Below are positions 18,396 through 26,815 of a stretch of DNA of 34,045 bases, piece after piece. The translations under genes and the position numbers were made by a program. The DNA is taken from contig JAGQOH010000036.1 in assembly GCA_020427635.1 (NCBI GenBank), positions 1 to 34,045 on the forward strand. The letters are read 5' to 3'. The DNA comes from Phycisphaerales bacterium. GTDB taxonomy: Bacteria > Planctomycetota > Phycisphaerae > Phycisphaerales > UBA1924. The notes below the pieces were generated by a model. That model did not search any database. It saw nothing but the letters and a program-made list of their open reading frames with translations, and had not been told where the DNA came from. Within the stretch, counting starts at the first letter, position 1; each line of letters starts with the position of its first letter.

Positions 18396-20240
18396 ATGCG
18401 GACGAAACGCAACGCTTGTCATGCGATTGCGCTGGTCGTGCCTGCGCTCGCCGCCGGCTTTGCCCAAGGCGAAACGCTTGTGGACCCCTTCACGATCGAC
18501 GGGGGCGCCGTCGGTTTGAATGCGGTGACCTTTGACGCACTGGACCTGGACGGGCTGCGCACGGTCGAAGCCGACCGGCGCTCGCGTCATGAAGTGGAGC
18601 AATTTGCTGTGGGGCGCCGAACAGCGCTTTCCCCCGCGGATGTCGGCACGCTTGAGGATCTTGGCAATGGCATGGTCGCGTGGCGGCTGCGCATCGAGTC
18701 CGCCAATGCCGTCAACATCAACGTTGGCACCTATTGGCATGTCCCGCCAAGCACCACGATGTACATGCTCGATCAGTTCGGAGACACGCCGTATCGCGCA
18801 ATCACCGCGGCGGACAACAATGTCAACGACCAGTTCTGGACGCCACACGTCGACGGCCCCACCATGGAGCTGTACGTCGAAGTCAAGGCCAGTGAGTGGC
18901 GCGACTTCGTGGAGGGCTTCCAGCTCACGCAGGTGAACCTCGGTTTCACGAGTGTTGATCAACTTGACGGCCAACCGTCTGCACGGTCAGCAGCATGCCA
19001 CATCGACGTCGCATGCCCCGAGGCGGATCCCTGGCAGTTCCAGGTCGCCGCGGTTGGTCGCTATTTCGCAAGCACGCCGAGCGGCACGTTCCTGTGCTCC
19101 GGCGCCTTGATCAACAACACCGCAGAAGATGGTCGTCCGCTGTTCTACACCGCGAACCACTGCCCCGCGACAGAGGGCTTCGCGAGCATGGTCGTGTGGT
19201 GGAACTATGAGAACTCTGTCTGCCGACCCCCGGGCAGCGCACAATCGGCACAGCCTGGCAATGGTTCAAGCTCGCAGTTCTCATCGGGCGCGACGCTGCT
19301 CATGACCTATTCGCCTGCGGACACCACGCTGGTCGAACTCAACACCGCGCCCCCGACCTTCTACCAGGTCAACTTCATCGGTTGGAGCCGCGTTGGCACC
19401 ACCGTGACGACCGGCTTTGGCATTCACCATCCCAATGGCCAAGAGAAGCGCATCAGTCTTGAGAACGACATCGCGCCGCGCTCAGGCAACTTCTATGTCG
19501 TCGACTATGACGAAGGCGGCGTGGAAGGCGGCTCTTCCGGCTCGCCGTTCTTCGACAACAATGGCCTTGCGGTTGGCACTGCATGCTGCGTGAATACGCT
19601 CACGCCATGCTCAAGCCCCGCACAGATCACCAACTACGGCGCGCTCTCGCAGGCTTGGAATGGCGGCGGGACCTCCTCGTCGCGCTTGCGCGACCACTTG
19701 GATCCGTTGAACTCCGGCGTGACGGCACTCGCGGGCCTCGGTGCACCGCCCCCCGATCCGCCCGCACCGTTCAACCTGACCGCCCCCGCCAACGGCGCCA
19801 CGGAACTTAACTCGCAGGGCAACATCAGCTGTACGTGGACGCTCTCAGATTCAGGCGTCGTGTACACCTTCGTGTTGTCTGAGAATTCGGATCTGTCTTC
19901 GCCGATCATGACAACGAATCCGGGCAGCGGATTCCAAACGATCGGCGGCGGCACGCTCAACGGCAACACGACCTATTACTGGGGCGTGGAAGCCGAGGCG
20001 CTCGGCCAGGTGACACAGTCAACCCCATACCCCTCGAGCTTCACGACGGCTTCCGTCGCGGGGAACTGCACGGGTGATGCCGATGGGGACAACGCGGTCA
20101 CACTGCAGGATCTGAACATCGTGCTGTTCAACTTCGGCAACACCGTTGCGCCCGGCACCAATGGAGACGTCGATGGCGACGGCGCGGTGACACTGAACGA
20201 CCTAAACATCGTGCTGTTCAACTTCGGCACCGTCTGCTGA
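18396..20240 (+). CDS. Secreted lysyl-endopeptidase-like serine protease with dockerin-like C-terminus (paralog 2)
   Basis: This 614-residue protein is a paralog of the previous gene. It has a signal peptide (MRTKRNACHAIALVVPALAAGFAQG), an N-terminal domain, and an S1 protease domain starting at ACHIDVACPEADPWQF with triad His255 (YTANHCP), Asp309 (ADTTLVEL) and Ser381 (GGSSGSPF). An Ig/FN3-like domain after PDPPAPFNLTAPANGA and two dockerin-like loops (DADGDNAVTLQDLNIVLFNF, DVDGDGAVTLNDLNIVLFNF) follow. The ATG at 18396 is preferred to one at 18390, because GGAGG (18385-18389) is then 6 bases away; the upstream ATG touches the GGAGG. I see no clear promoter in the 119-bp gap, so it may depend on read-through past the preceding terminator or on an unusual promoter. 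Confidence 0.92.
   Translation: MRTKRNACHAIALVVPALAAGFAQGETLVDPFTIDGGAVGLNAVTFDALDLDGLRTVEADRRSRHEVEQFAVGRRTALSPADVGTLEDLGNGMVAWRLRIESANAVNINVGTYWHVPPSTTMYMLDQFGDTPYRAITAADNNVNDQFWTPHVDGPTMELYVEVKASEWRDFVEGFQLTQVNLGFTSVDQLDGQPSARSAACHIDVACPEADPWQFQVAAVGRYFASTPSGTFLCSGALINNTAEDGRPLFYTANHCPATEGFASMVVWWNYENSVCRPPGSAQSAQPGNGSSSQFSSGATLLMTYSPADTTLVELNTAPPTFYQVNFIGWSRVGTTVTTGFGIHHPNGQEKRISLENDIAPRSGNFYVVDYDEGGVEGGSSGSPFFDNNGLAVGTACCVNTLTPCSSPAQITNYGALSQAWNGGGTSSSRLRDHLDPLNSGVTALAGLGAPPPDPPAPFNLTAPANGATELNSQGNISCTWTLSDSGVVYTFVLSENSDLSSPIMTTNPGSGFQTIGGGTLNGNTTYYWGVEAEALGQVTQSTPYPSSFTTASVAGNCTGDADGDNAVTLQDLNIVLFNFGNTVAPGTNGDVDGDGAVTLNDLNIVLFNFGTVC
20112..20231 (+). repeat. Paired dockerin-loop DNA repeats in protease paralog 2
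   Basis: Two near-identical units starting at 20112 and 20202 encode LNIVLFNFG, in the same 90-bp phase as in the two preceding genes. Confidence 0.85.
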
Positions 20241-20268
20241 ACGTCGAAGCCAACGCACTGAAAACGAC

Positions 20269-20305
20269 AGCAGCACAGGACTCGTCCTGTGCTGCTTTTC
20301 TTTTT
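20269..20305. terminator. Strong intrinsic terminator between convergent genes
   Basis: AGCAGCACAGGA (20269-20280) and TCCTGTGCTGCT (20285-20296) form a perfect 12-bp stem with a CTCG loop, followed by TTTCTTTTT on the plus strand. On the minus strand the stem is followed by GTCGTTTTC, so it can also stop transcription leaving nusG. It sits between protease paralog 2 and nusG. Confidence 0.92.
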
Positions 20306-20336
20306 GACTGCGCGATACTGTGGAAGCGACGGGCAG

Positions 20337-21041
20337 CTAGACCTCGTCGGCCTTGGCGATCTGCCACTCCTCAAGCTCGATGGGCGCCTGGCGTCCGAAG
20401 ATCGTGACCAGGACGCGCACGAGGCCCTTCTCGGGAAGCAGCTCGTCGACGGTCCCTTCGTACCCTTCGAAGGGGCCTTCCTTGATGACCACCGCTTCGC
20501 CCTTCTGAAACACCAGGCGAATCTCGGGCAGCTCCTCAGGACGGCGCGAGTCGAGCAACATCTTCTCGACTTCGTTCATCGCCAATGGCGCCGGGCGGCC
20601 CGTCGTGCCGACGAAGTCGCCAACGCCTGTCGTTTCCTTGATGAGGAAGAACACATCCTGCGGAATGCGGCCATCATCTTCTAGACGCATCTCGACAAAG
20701 ACATAGCCCGGATAGAGCTTGCTTTCCGTGATCTTTTGCTTGCCGCCGCGCACCGTCTTCTTCTTCTCAGTCGGCACGAGGATTCGATTCACGAGGTGCT
20801 TGAGCCCTTCGATCTCGATCTTGCGAAGCAGCGTGTCGCGCACGTAGCCTTCCTTGTTGGAGGCGACGCGCAGCACGAACCAGTTCATGCCGGGCATGAC
20901 CATGGGCTCTTCGTCGGCGAGTTGATCGACGCGCTCATCGATGCGCCCATCGAGCGAGCCCTCGCTCACGTTGGCCGGGGGCTGTGTCTCGGTTGACGCC
21001 TGCGACTGTTCGGGCGTCAGGTTGTCTTGCTCTGTAGACAT
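20337..21041 (-). CDS. nusG: Transcription termination/antitermination protein NusG
   Basis: This 234-residue protein binds RNA polymerase and couples it to Rho or to the ribosome. The NGN domain starts at MNWFVLRVASNKEGYV (residue 52) and contains KLYPGYVFVEM (108-118). The KOW domain is at about 178-205 (FQKGEAVVIKEGPFEGYEGTVDEL). The first 51 residues are an acidic, Gln/Ser-rich, likely disordered extension; E. coli NusG (181 residues) lacks it. AAGGAG sits before the ATG, which supports the long form. It follows secE by 45 bp in the usual secE-nusG order, but no rplK follows. Confidence 0.95.
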   Translation of the reverse strand: MSTEQDNLTPEQSQASTETQPPANVSEGSLDGRIDERVDQLADEEPMVMPGMNWFVLRVASNKEGYVRDTLLRKIEIEGLKHLVNRILVPTEKKKTVRGGKQKITESKLYPGYVFVEMRLEDDGRIPQDVFFLIKETTGVGDFVGTTGRPAPLAMNEVEKMLLDSRRPEELPEIRLVFQKGEAVVIKEGPFEGYEGTVDELLPEKGLVRVLVTIFGRQAPIELEEWQIAKADEV

Positions 21042-21086
21042 GGTTGCTCCTTCATCTCGCCACGCAGTTCCAAGGCGAGAGGGCGA

Positions 21087-21731
21087 TCAGGCCATCTCAA
21101 TGACTTTGATGAGGCTAAAGAACTGCGAGAACAGGAAGTCGGCGAAGAACAGTACGCCTGCAATGATCAAGCTGATCACGATCACGACCCAAGTCGATCC
21201 AAAGATCTCTCGGCGTGTCGACCAATTGACCTTCTTCATCTCGCCCTCTGTCGCGATGAGGAAGTCGCTGGACTTGCGGTTGGCGTAGCAGAAGTAATAA
21301 ACAAACGCGCCGCCAATGAGCAGGATGAGCGCTGCGACCCCACCTTGCAGATACTCCGCCTGGAAGAGCTTGTCTTCAATCGGCACGCCATTGACGATCG
21401 CCTGGAAGCCCGCTTGCGTCGAAAGGCCCGTCAGGTCGCGCACGCTGTCCGCGGTAACGCCGGTGAGCGCGACATGCGTTGCGGATGCCTGCTCCACGAT
21501 GCCCGTGCCGACGCTTGAGCCATCGCGCCCCAGAATGGTGACCGCTTGCCCAGCGCCCGGGAGATCACCCGAGGTGTTTGCAATCGCAAAGGTCCACAGT
21601 CGCGTGGGGATATCAACTGCGCCGAGCTTGGCCCAGGCCCACATGGCGCCAGCAGCAGCGAGCGCGCCGCCACCGATCAGGCTCATGAGCCGCGTCCAAT
21701 AGCCCTGCCCTGGTTTGTGGATGATGAACAT
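21087..21731 (-). CDS. secE: Preprotein translocase subunit SecE with N-terminal two-helix extension
   Basis: This 214-residue protein belongs to the SecYEG channel. The conserved SecE core is at the C-terminus: the amphipathic region FLIATEGEMKKVNWSTRREI (157-176) and the membrane helix (about 181-204, WVVIVISLIIAGVLFFADFL). Upstream lie two additional membrane segments (about 16-36 and 128-149) separated by about 90 residues with a beta-like character (GQAVTILGRDGSSVGTG). Many bacteria have a single-helix SecE of about 60 residues, while E. coli has three helices (127 residues) with a short loop, so this protein has a much larger loop. The start MFIIHKPGQG has a modest AAGG upstream. It sits between tRNA-Trp and nusG. 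Confidence 0.9.
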   Translation of the reverse strand: MFIIHKPGQGYWTRLMSLIGGGALAAAGAMWAWAKLGAVDIPTRLWTFAIANTSGDLPGAGQAVTILGRDGSSVGTGIVEQASATHVALTGVTADSVRDLTGLSTQAGFQAIVNGVPIEDKLFQAEYLQGGVAALILLIGGAFVYYFCYANRKSSDFLIATEGEMKKVNWSTRREIFGSTWVVIVISLIIAGVLFFADFLFSQFFSLIKVIEMA

Positions 21732-21794
21732 GCTTCAACCTTGCGCCGTCAACAGTGCGGCTGACGAGCGAATGTGCCTGACGTATGTCGAGAA

Positions 21795-21867
<73 letters not shown>

Positions 21868-21946
21868 AGAACCATCGCGCACCGGCGAACCGGGTCGCGA
21901 CGCGACGCCGCCGACGCTGCACTTGGTCAACGCCGACGGCTGTCGA

Positions 21947-22129
21947 TCACTTCCGCTTGATCTTGTGAACAGTGTGGCGGCGCAGCCGGGGACTGAACTT
22001 CTTGATCCCCTCCTTGAGCCCCTCGGGCAGACCGCCCTTGGTGTTCACGGAAGTGCGGTAATTGAGATCACCACACTCCGAGCACTGCAGCCACACGTAC
22101 TCACGCGCATCGGACTTCTTCTTCGCCAT
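21947..22129 (-). CDS. rpmG: 50S ribosomal protein L33
   Basis: This 60-residue basic protein of the large subunit carries a typical L33 sequence: REYVWLQCSECGDLNYRTSVNTKG and KKFSPRLRRHTVHKIKRK. Only the first CxxC pair (CSEC) is present; the second pair found in zinc-binding L33 forms is absent, so zinc binding is unlikely. GAGGAG precedes the ATG. It lies 24 bp after tuf and 80 bp before tRNA-Trp, clearly one operon. Confidence 0.96.
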   Translation of the reverse strand: MAKKKSDAREYVWLQCSECGDLNYRTSVNTKGGLPEGLKEGIKKFSPRLRRHTVHKIKRK

Positions 22130-22153
22130 GAGCGATGCTCCTCAAGCGCTTGC

Positions 22154-23356
<1,203 letters not shown>

Positions 23357-23470
23357 AGCGCTTCAATCCTCCGCCGGCGCCGCACTCAATCAGCCACGCT
23401 CGGCACACCACAGTTCATTCCTGCGAACGAACCTGTGAACCTTGATTCCAACACACAACGATGTGCGCCC

Positions 23471-23481
23471 GAGACCGTCTC
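23471..23481. promoter_or_regulatory. Short palindrome in the tuf leader
   Basis: GAGAC-C-GTCTC is an 11-bp palindrome between tRNA-Thr and tuf. It could be an operator or a small processing stem; function unknown. The nearby CATAAT at 23554-23549 (minus strand) is a possible extra -10 for tuf but lacks a good -35. Confidence 0.25.
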
Positions 23482-23613
23482 AGGCACACCTTGTTCCACT
23501 CGGGCGAACCAACACAATCGCCGCCCACCGCGACGTTCGCGGCCCAACATTATGCGCCGAGACGCCCCGCGACGCATCCACGCCGCAAAATCCGCCCTCG
23601 GCCCCTTTGCCAG

Positions 23614-23685
23614 AGCCACCGATGGGACTTGAACCCATGACCTCACCCTTACCAAGGGTGTGCTCTACCACTGAGCTACGGTGGC
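23614..23685 (-). tRNA. trnT: tRNA-Thr (anticodon GGT)
   Basis: On the minus strand: acceptor GCCACCG with CGGTGGC, D-arm AGCTCAGTGGTAGAGC, anticodon stem CACCC/GGGTG with loop TTGGTAA (anticodon GGT), T-arm TGGGT-TCAAGTC-CCA, and discriminator T. The 3' CCA is not encoded. It is the first element of the tuf transcription unit. Confidence 0.97.
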
Positions 23686-23726
23686 GCACCCGCCGGGCCA
23701 CCGCCCCGTCGCTGCGCAGGGCGGAG

Positions 23727-23755
23727 ACTGTACACAGGCCCCTCGCCACAGACAA
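23727..23755 (-). promoter_or_regulatory. Promoter of the tRNA-Thr/tuf unit
   Basis: On the minus strand, TTGTCT (23755-23750) and TACAGT (23732-23727) are separated by exactly 17 bp, with 4/6 and 5/6 matches. The predicted start is near 23720, about 35 bp before tRNA-Thr. Its -35 overlaps the -35 of the opposite promoter of the HAD gene. Confidence 0.65.
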
Positions 23756-23777
23756 CCAGACCGACCCTCCATATCCT
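23749..23777 (+). promoter_or_regulatory. Promoter of the HAD phosphatase (leaderless)
   Basis: CAGACA (23749-23754) and TATCCT (23772-23777) are separated by 17 bp. The predicted start coincides with the ATG at 23784, and there is no Shine-Dalgarno sequence, so the mRNA is probably leaderless. Confidence 0.5.
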
Positions 23778-23783
23778 CGCCAC

Positions 23784-24410
23784 ATGCAGTCCACCACCCC
23801 GAGTCCCAGCCCGCCGCCGCCCCCCGGGTCAGCAGCCGTCTTCCTCGACCGGGACGACACCCTCATCCGGTGCAACGACGTCACCACCGATGGCGATTTG
23901 GGCGACCCCGCCCTGGTGGAACTGCTCCCAGGTGTCCGTGCCGCCTGCGAATCCCTTGTAGGCGATGGGCTTATGCTCGTGGTCGTGTCCAACCAGGGCG
24001 GCGTCGCCCGGGGCAAGTATGGATGCGATGCCGTCGACGCGGTCAATGCCCGTCTCAATGAGCTGCTTGGAGGGCTCATTACTGCGTTCCGCTATTGCCC
24101 CTACCACCCCAAGGGCTCGGTTCGATCGTTTACCCGCGAGCACCCCTGGCGAAAGCCAGCCCCGGGCATGTTGCTCGATGCCGCCGATGCGCTCGGGCTC
24201 GATCTCTCGGCGTCCTGGATGGTTGGGGACAAGCTCCGCGATTGCCAGGCGGGGCGCTCGGCCGGCTGCCGGACAGTCCTCCTTGGGACTGCCCCGCGCG
24301 ATGAAGCCGACAACGCGATCGACTTCGTCGTACCCGACATGACGGTCGCCGCGGGCTTGATTCTGCGCGAGCGCACTCGGCGCGCGCACGGCGAGACCCC
24401 GAGCACGTAG
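23784..24410 (+). CDS. HAD-IIIA phosphatase (GmhB / histidinol-phosphatase-like)
   Basis: This 208-residue phosphatase of the haloacid dehalogenase superfamily shows FLDRDDTLI (nucleophile Asp22, acid/base Asp24), VVVSNQGGVARG (Ser69), YCPYHP (104-109), RKPAPGM (Lys124) and MVGDKLRDCQAG (Asp149). The CPxHP and KPxPGM pattern is that of D-glycero-D-manno-heptose-1,7-bisphosphate 7-phosphatase (GmhB), a step in making lipopolysaccharide core heptose, and of the histidinol-phosphatase relatives. The zinc site of classical GmhB (Cys-x-His plus Cys-x-Cys) is mostly missing: the His position is Tyr107 and the second pair is not there. Substrate is therefore uncertain. The ATG 23784 lies 6 bp after a -10 element. 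A Pro-rich N-terminal tag (PSPSPPPPPG) precedes the domain. Confidence 0.87.
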   Translation: MQSTTPSPSPPPPPGSAAVFLDRDDTLIRCNDVTTDGDLGDPALVELLPGVRAACESLVGDGLMLVVVSNQGGVARGKYGCDAVDAVNARLNELLGGLITAFRYCPYHPKGSVRSFTREHPWRKPAPGMLLDAADALGLDLSASWMVGDKLRDCQAGRSAGCRTVLLGTAPRDEADNAIDFVVPDMTVAAGLILRERTRRAHGETPST

Positions 24411-24500
24411 GGCCCAACAACAAATCGAAAACATTTTTCGGCGTGCACCGACAAGCACTTGCGCGCGCTGCGCGGGACGGCGCGGCCTCTCTTGTGCGCG

Positions 24501-24522
24501 CACCGCCGGCCGGCCGCCGGTG
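24501..24522. promoter_or_regulatory. 22-bp near-palindrome upstream of the portal gene
   Basis: CACCGCCGGCC followed by GGCCGCCGGTG matches its reverse complement at 10 of 11 base pairs. It lies 57 bp before the portal ATG, at the left edge of the virion module. It could be an operator or an RNA hairpin for the module. A smaller stem (CGAAAA-CAT-TTTTCG, 24426-24440) just after the HAD gene may be a weak terminator. Confidence 0.35.
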
Positions 24523-24578
24523 AGTGTGGAGGCCGGACGCATGCTGCGACCCGCGCCCCGCATTCAAGGAGGCCGCGT

Positions 24579-26108
24579 ATGGCGCTGGCGCTCGAGCCAT
24601 TCGAAGACATCGGAATCTCAGAGCAACTCATCGAGTCGCTCGTCGCCGAGCACCAGGCGCAGACCCAGCCCGCCCTCGAGCGGCTCTGGTCCTACTACCG
24701 CAATCCGGTGCGCCTGCCCGGCTCCGGCAAGGGCGATCACGGCAGCGCCCAAGAAGCGGGCCTGCCCGTGCGATTGACCGGCGCCGCCAAGGGCCTGCTT
24801 CGTGACGACCGCGGCCGCGAGCGCGAGACCGTCATTGAGAACGACATTGGCTGGCGCGTAGATGCGCTGGTCGACTTCGTCTTTGGCAAGCCTGTGCGCG
24901 TGGTCAGCACCGCCGACGACTCGACATTGCGCGATGCGATCGAACGCGTGCTCGACGCCGTCTGGGAGGCCTCGGGCGGGATCCAACTGCTTCAGGACAT
25001 GGCGCTCCTGGGTGGCGTGTACGGCCACGTCGACCTCGTTGTCCGCGGTGATGCATTGACAACCGAACCAGGCAGCCGTCGTTCCGAACCCCGCGATGTT
25101 GCGATCGAAGAGGTAGTCCAGACCGCGAAAGAGGGCGTGCGCATTGAGCTCATCGAAGCGCAGCGCGGCATCCCCGTCCTCGACCCGGGAGACTACCGGC
25201 GCGTCATCGCCTACATCATCCGCTCAGAGCAACTCACCAATGACATCGCGCCCCCTTCATTCAATGGCACCACGCGCCGGCGCATCGCATGGCTGCTCGA
25301 ACGCAATGGCCAAGCGTCTCGAGCCGGACAACGCGTGCAGCGCGAGGCGCTCGAAGTGCTCAGCTCCAATGCGCGCCAGGTCTACCTTGACCGCAAGCTT
25401 GTGCTATCCGCCAGTGGGCCTGGCGAGTTGCCGGTGGTCCACATCCAGAACGCGAGCCAACCATTCACCTACAGGGGGCGCAGCGACGTTGAGGGACTGA
25501 TCCCGCTGCAGGATGAACTGAACACACGCCTGAGCGACCGCGCCCACCGCGTCACCATGCAAAGCTTCCGGATGTACCTTGCAAAGGGCATTGATGGCCT
25601 GGGCGAACAGGGCTCCGGCGCAACGATCGCGCCCGGACAAGTCTGGGTTACCGACAATCCTGATGCAACGATCGATGCTTTTGGCGGCGACCTCTACGCC
25701 CCCTCCGAAACCGAGCACATCGATCAAATCCGCGAAGCAATGGACAAGACGAGCGGTGTCTCCCCCATCGTGCTCGGACTCCTGCGCGCCAAAGTCGGAC
25801 ATCTGTCCAGTGAGAACGCGCTGCGCATCACGCTCATGGGTGTGCTTTCCAAGACCGAGCGCAAGCGCCAGACCTATGGGCGCGGCATCCTGCAAGCGAG
25901 CAGCATCGTGCTGCGCATGCTTGATCGCGCGGGCGTGCTCAAGACAAACCCCAAGGACCGTGGCCTCGCGCTGCAGTGGCTCGATCCGCTGCCCCTTGAT
26001 GAGAACAAGCGCCTGCAGGCGGCGCAGCTGAAGCTCCAGCTGGGCGTGCCCCAGGAACGCGTGCTCAGCGAGCTGGGCTATGGCGACACCGACCCGGGCG
26101 TGGTGTAG
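24579..26108 (+). CDS. Phage portal protein (SPP1 gp6-like)
   Basis: This 509-residue protein matches the SPP1 gp6-type portal family, which forms the dodecameric ring at one vertex of the capsid for DNA entry and exit. Supporting stretches are a helical N-terminus with LWSYYRNP, NDIGWRVDALVDFVFGKPV (about 88-106), the conserved middle region GLIPLQDELNTRLSDRAHRVTMQSFRM, SGVSPIVLGL, and the helical HLSSENALRITLMGVLSKTER. The C-terminus is shortened relative to many portals and ends in GYGDTDPGVV. AAGGAGG (24566-24572) precedes the ATG. It is followed by a scaffold-like gene and a capsid gene, the normal phage order, but no terminase gene lies upstream: the preceding gene is the HAD phosphatase. 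Confidence 0.88.
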   Translation: MALALEPFEDIGISEQLIESLVAEHQAQTQPALERLWSYYRNPVRLPGSGKGDHGSAQEAGLPVRLTGAAKGLLRDDRGRERETVIENDIGWRVDALVDFVFGKPVRVVSTADDSTLRDAIERVLDAVWEASGGIQLLQDMALLGGVYGHVDLVVRGDALTTEPGSRRSEPRDVAIEEVVQTAKEGVRIELIEAQRGIPVLDPGDYRRVIAYIIRSEQLTNDIAPPSFNGTTRRRIAWLLERNGQASRAGQRVQREALEVLSSNARQVYLDRKLVLSASGPGELPVVHIQNASQPFTYRGRSDVEGLIPLQDELNTRLSDRAHRVTMQSFRMYLAKGIDGLGEQGSGATIAPGQVWVTDNPDATIDAFGGDLYAPSETEHIDQIREAMDKTSGVSPIVLGLLRAKVGHLSSENALRITLMGVLSKTERKRQTYGRGILQASSIVLRMLDRAGVLKTNPKDRGLALQWLDPLPLDENKRLQAAQLKLQLGVPQERVLSELGYGDTDPGVV

Positions 26109-26145
26109 AGCACCACGACACAAGTCACCCAACAAAGGAACACAC

Positions 26146-26718
26146 ATGGCAAAGGACGACACTGGATCAGGCGAAGGCGTCACTGGCGGCCAAGGCGGCG
26201 GCAGCGGCGGACAAACAGAGGAAGCAACCATGGAATCAAGCGCACGCGGACGCGTCCAAGCCGCCCTGGGCTGGCCAGAACGCGCCGAAGAAGCAGAGAA
26301 AAAGGTCGAGGATCTCAATACGAAGGTGGTGGCACTCGAGCAAGAACTCGCCACCGCCCGCGCGGCGCTCGCGCAACTGGAAACTCGACATCGCCTCGAA
26401 CGCGAACTGGAACAGGCCGGCGCGGTCGACCTCCAAACCGCCATCCTGCTTGCGGAACTTGAACTGACTGCGACTGAAGATGCGAACGTGGAATCAACGG
26501 TGGACGCTTTGCGAACGTCCAAACCGTACCTGTTCCAAAACGCAGCGCATGGCGCAGCGCCATCGCCCTGGCCAAGCCCAGGCGCCATTTCCGCAGCAAT
26601 GACCGCGCATGCACCAAAGTCAAATGACGCACTGACTGCCGCGGCGGCAGAGGCGGCTTCCACAGGCGACCGCGCAGCCCTGCTCCGCTATCTCCAGTTG
26701 CGCAGACGCGGCGCGTAG
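26146..26718 (+). CDS. Phage scaffolding-like protein
   Basis: This 190-residue acidic protein has a Gly/Gln-rich disordered N-terminus, a long coiled coil (about 45-95, RAEEAEKKVEDLNTKVVALEQEL) and an Ala-rich C-terminus ending in LRRRGA. That is the usual make-up of a scaffold between portal and major capsid genes (compare the GP20-like group), and the basic C-terminal tail could contact the coat protein. I see no direct family motif, so the call rests on composition and position. AAAGGA lies before the ATG, 37 bp after the portal stop. Confidence 0.65.
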   Translation: MAKDDTGSGEGVTGGQGGGSGGQTEEATMESSARGRVQAALGWPERAEEAEKKVEDLNTKVVALEQELATARAALAQLETRHRLERELEQAGAVDLQTAILLAELELTATEDANVESTVDALRTSKPYLFQNAAHGAAPSPWPSPGAISAAMTAHAPKSNDALTAAAAEAASTGDRAALLRYLQLRRRGA

Positions 26719-26815
26719 TTCGAGCACACAAGCACAGGAGTGACATTCGATTGGCGACGCCGAGACGCACTCGGCGACGGGTGTGACACAACCAAACGCA
26801 AAGGACACGAAGAAC

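Noticed and set aside
15987..20231. Regularly spaced repeats as a possible CRISPR array
   Set aside because: The repeats are coding dockerin loops in three genes, with coding sequence rather than variable spacers between them. No cas gene is visible.
25404..26663. A 419-residue minus-strand open frame across the portal and scaffold genes
   Set aside because: It is antisense to two well-supported genes with good ribosome binding sites and has low-complexity Ala/Ser composition.
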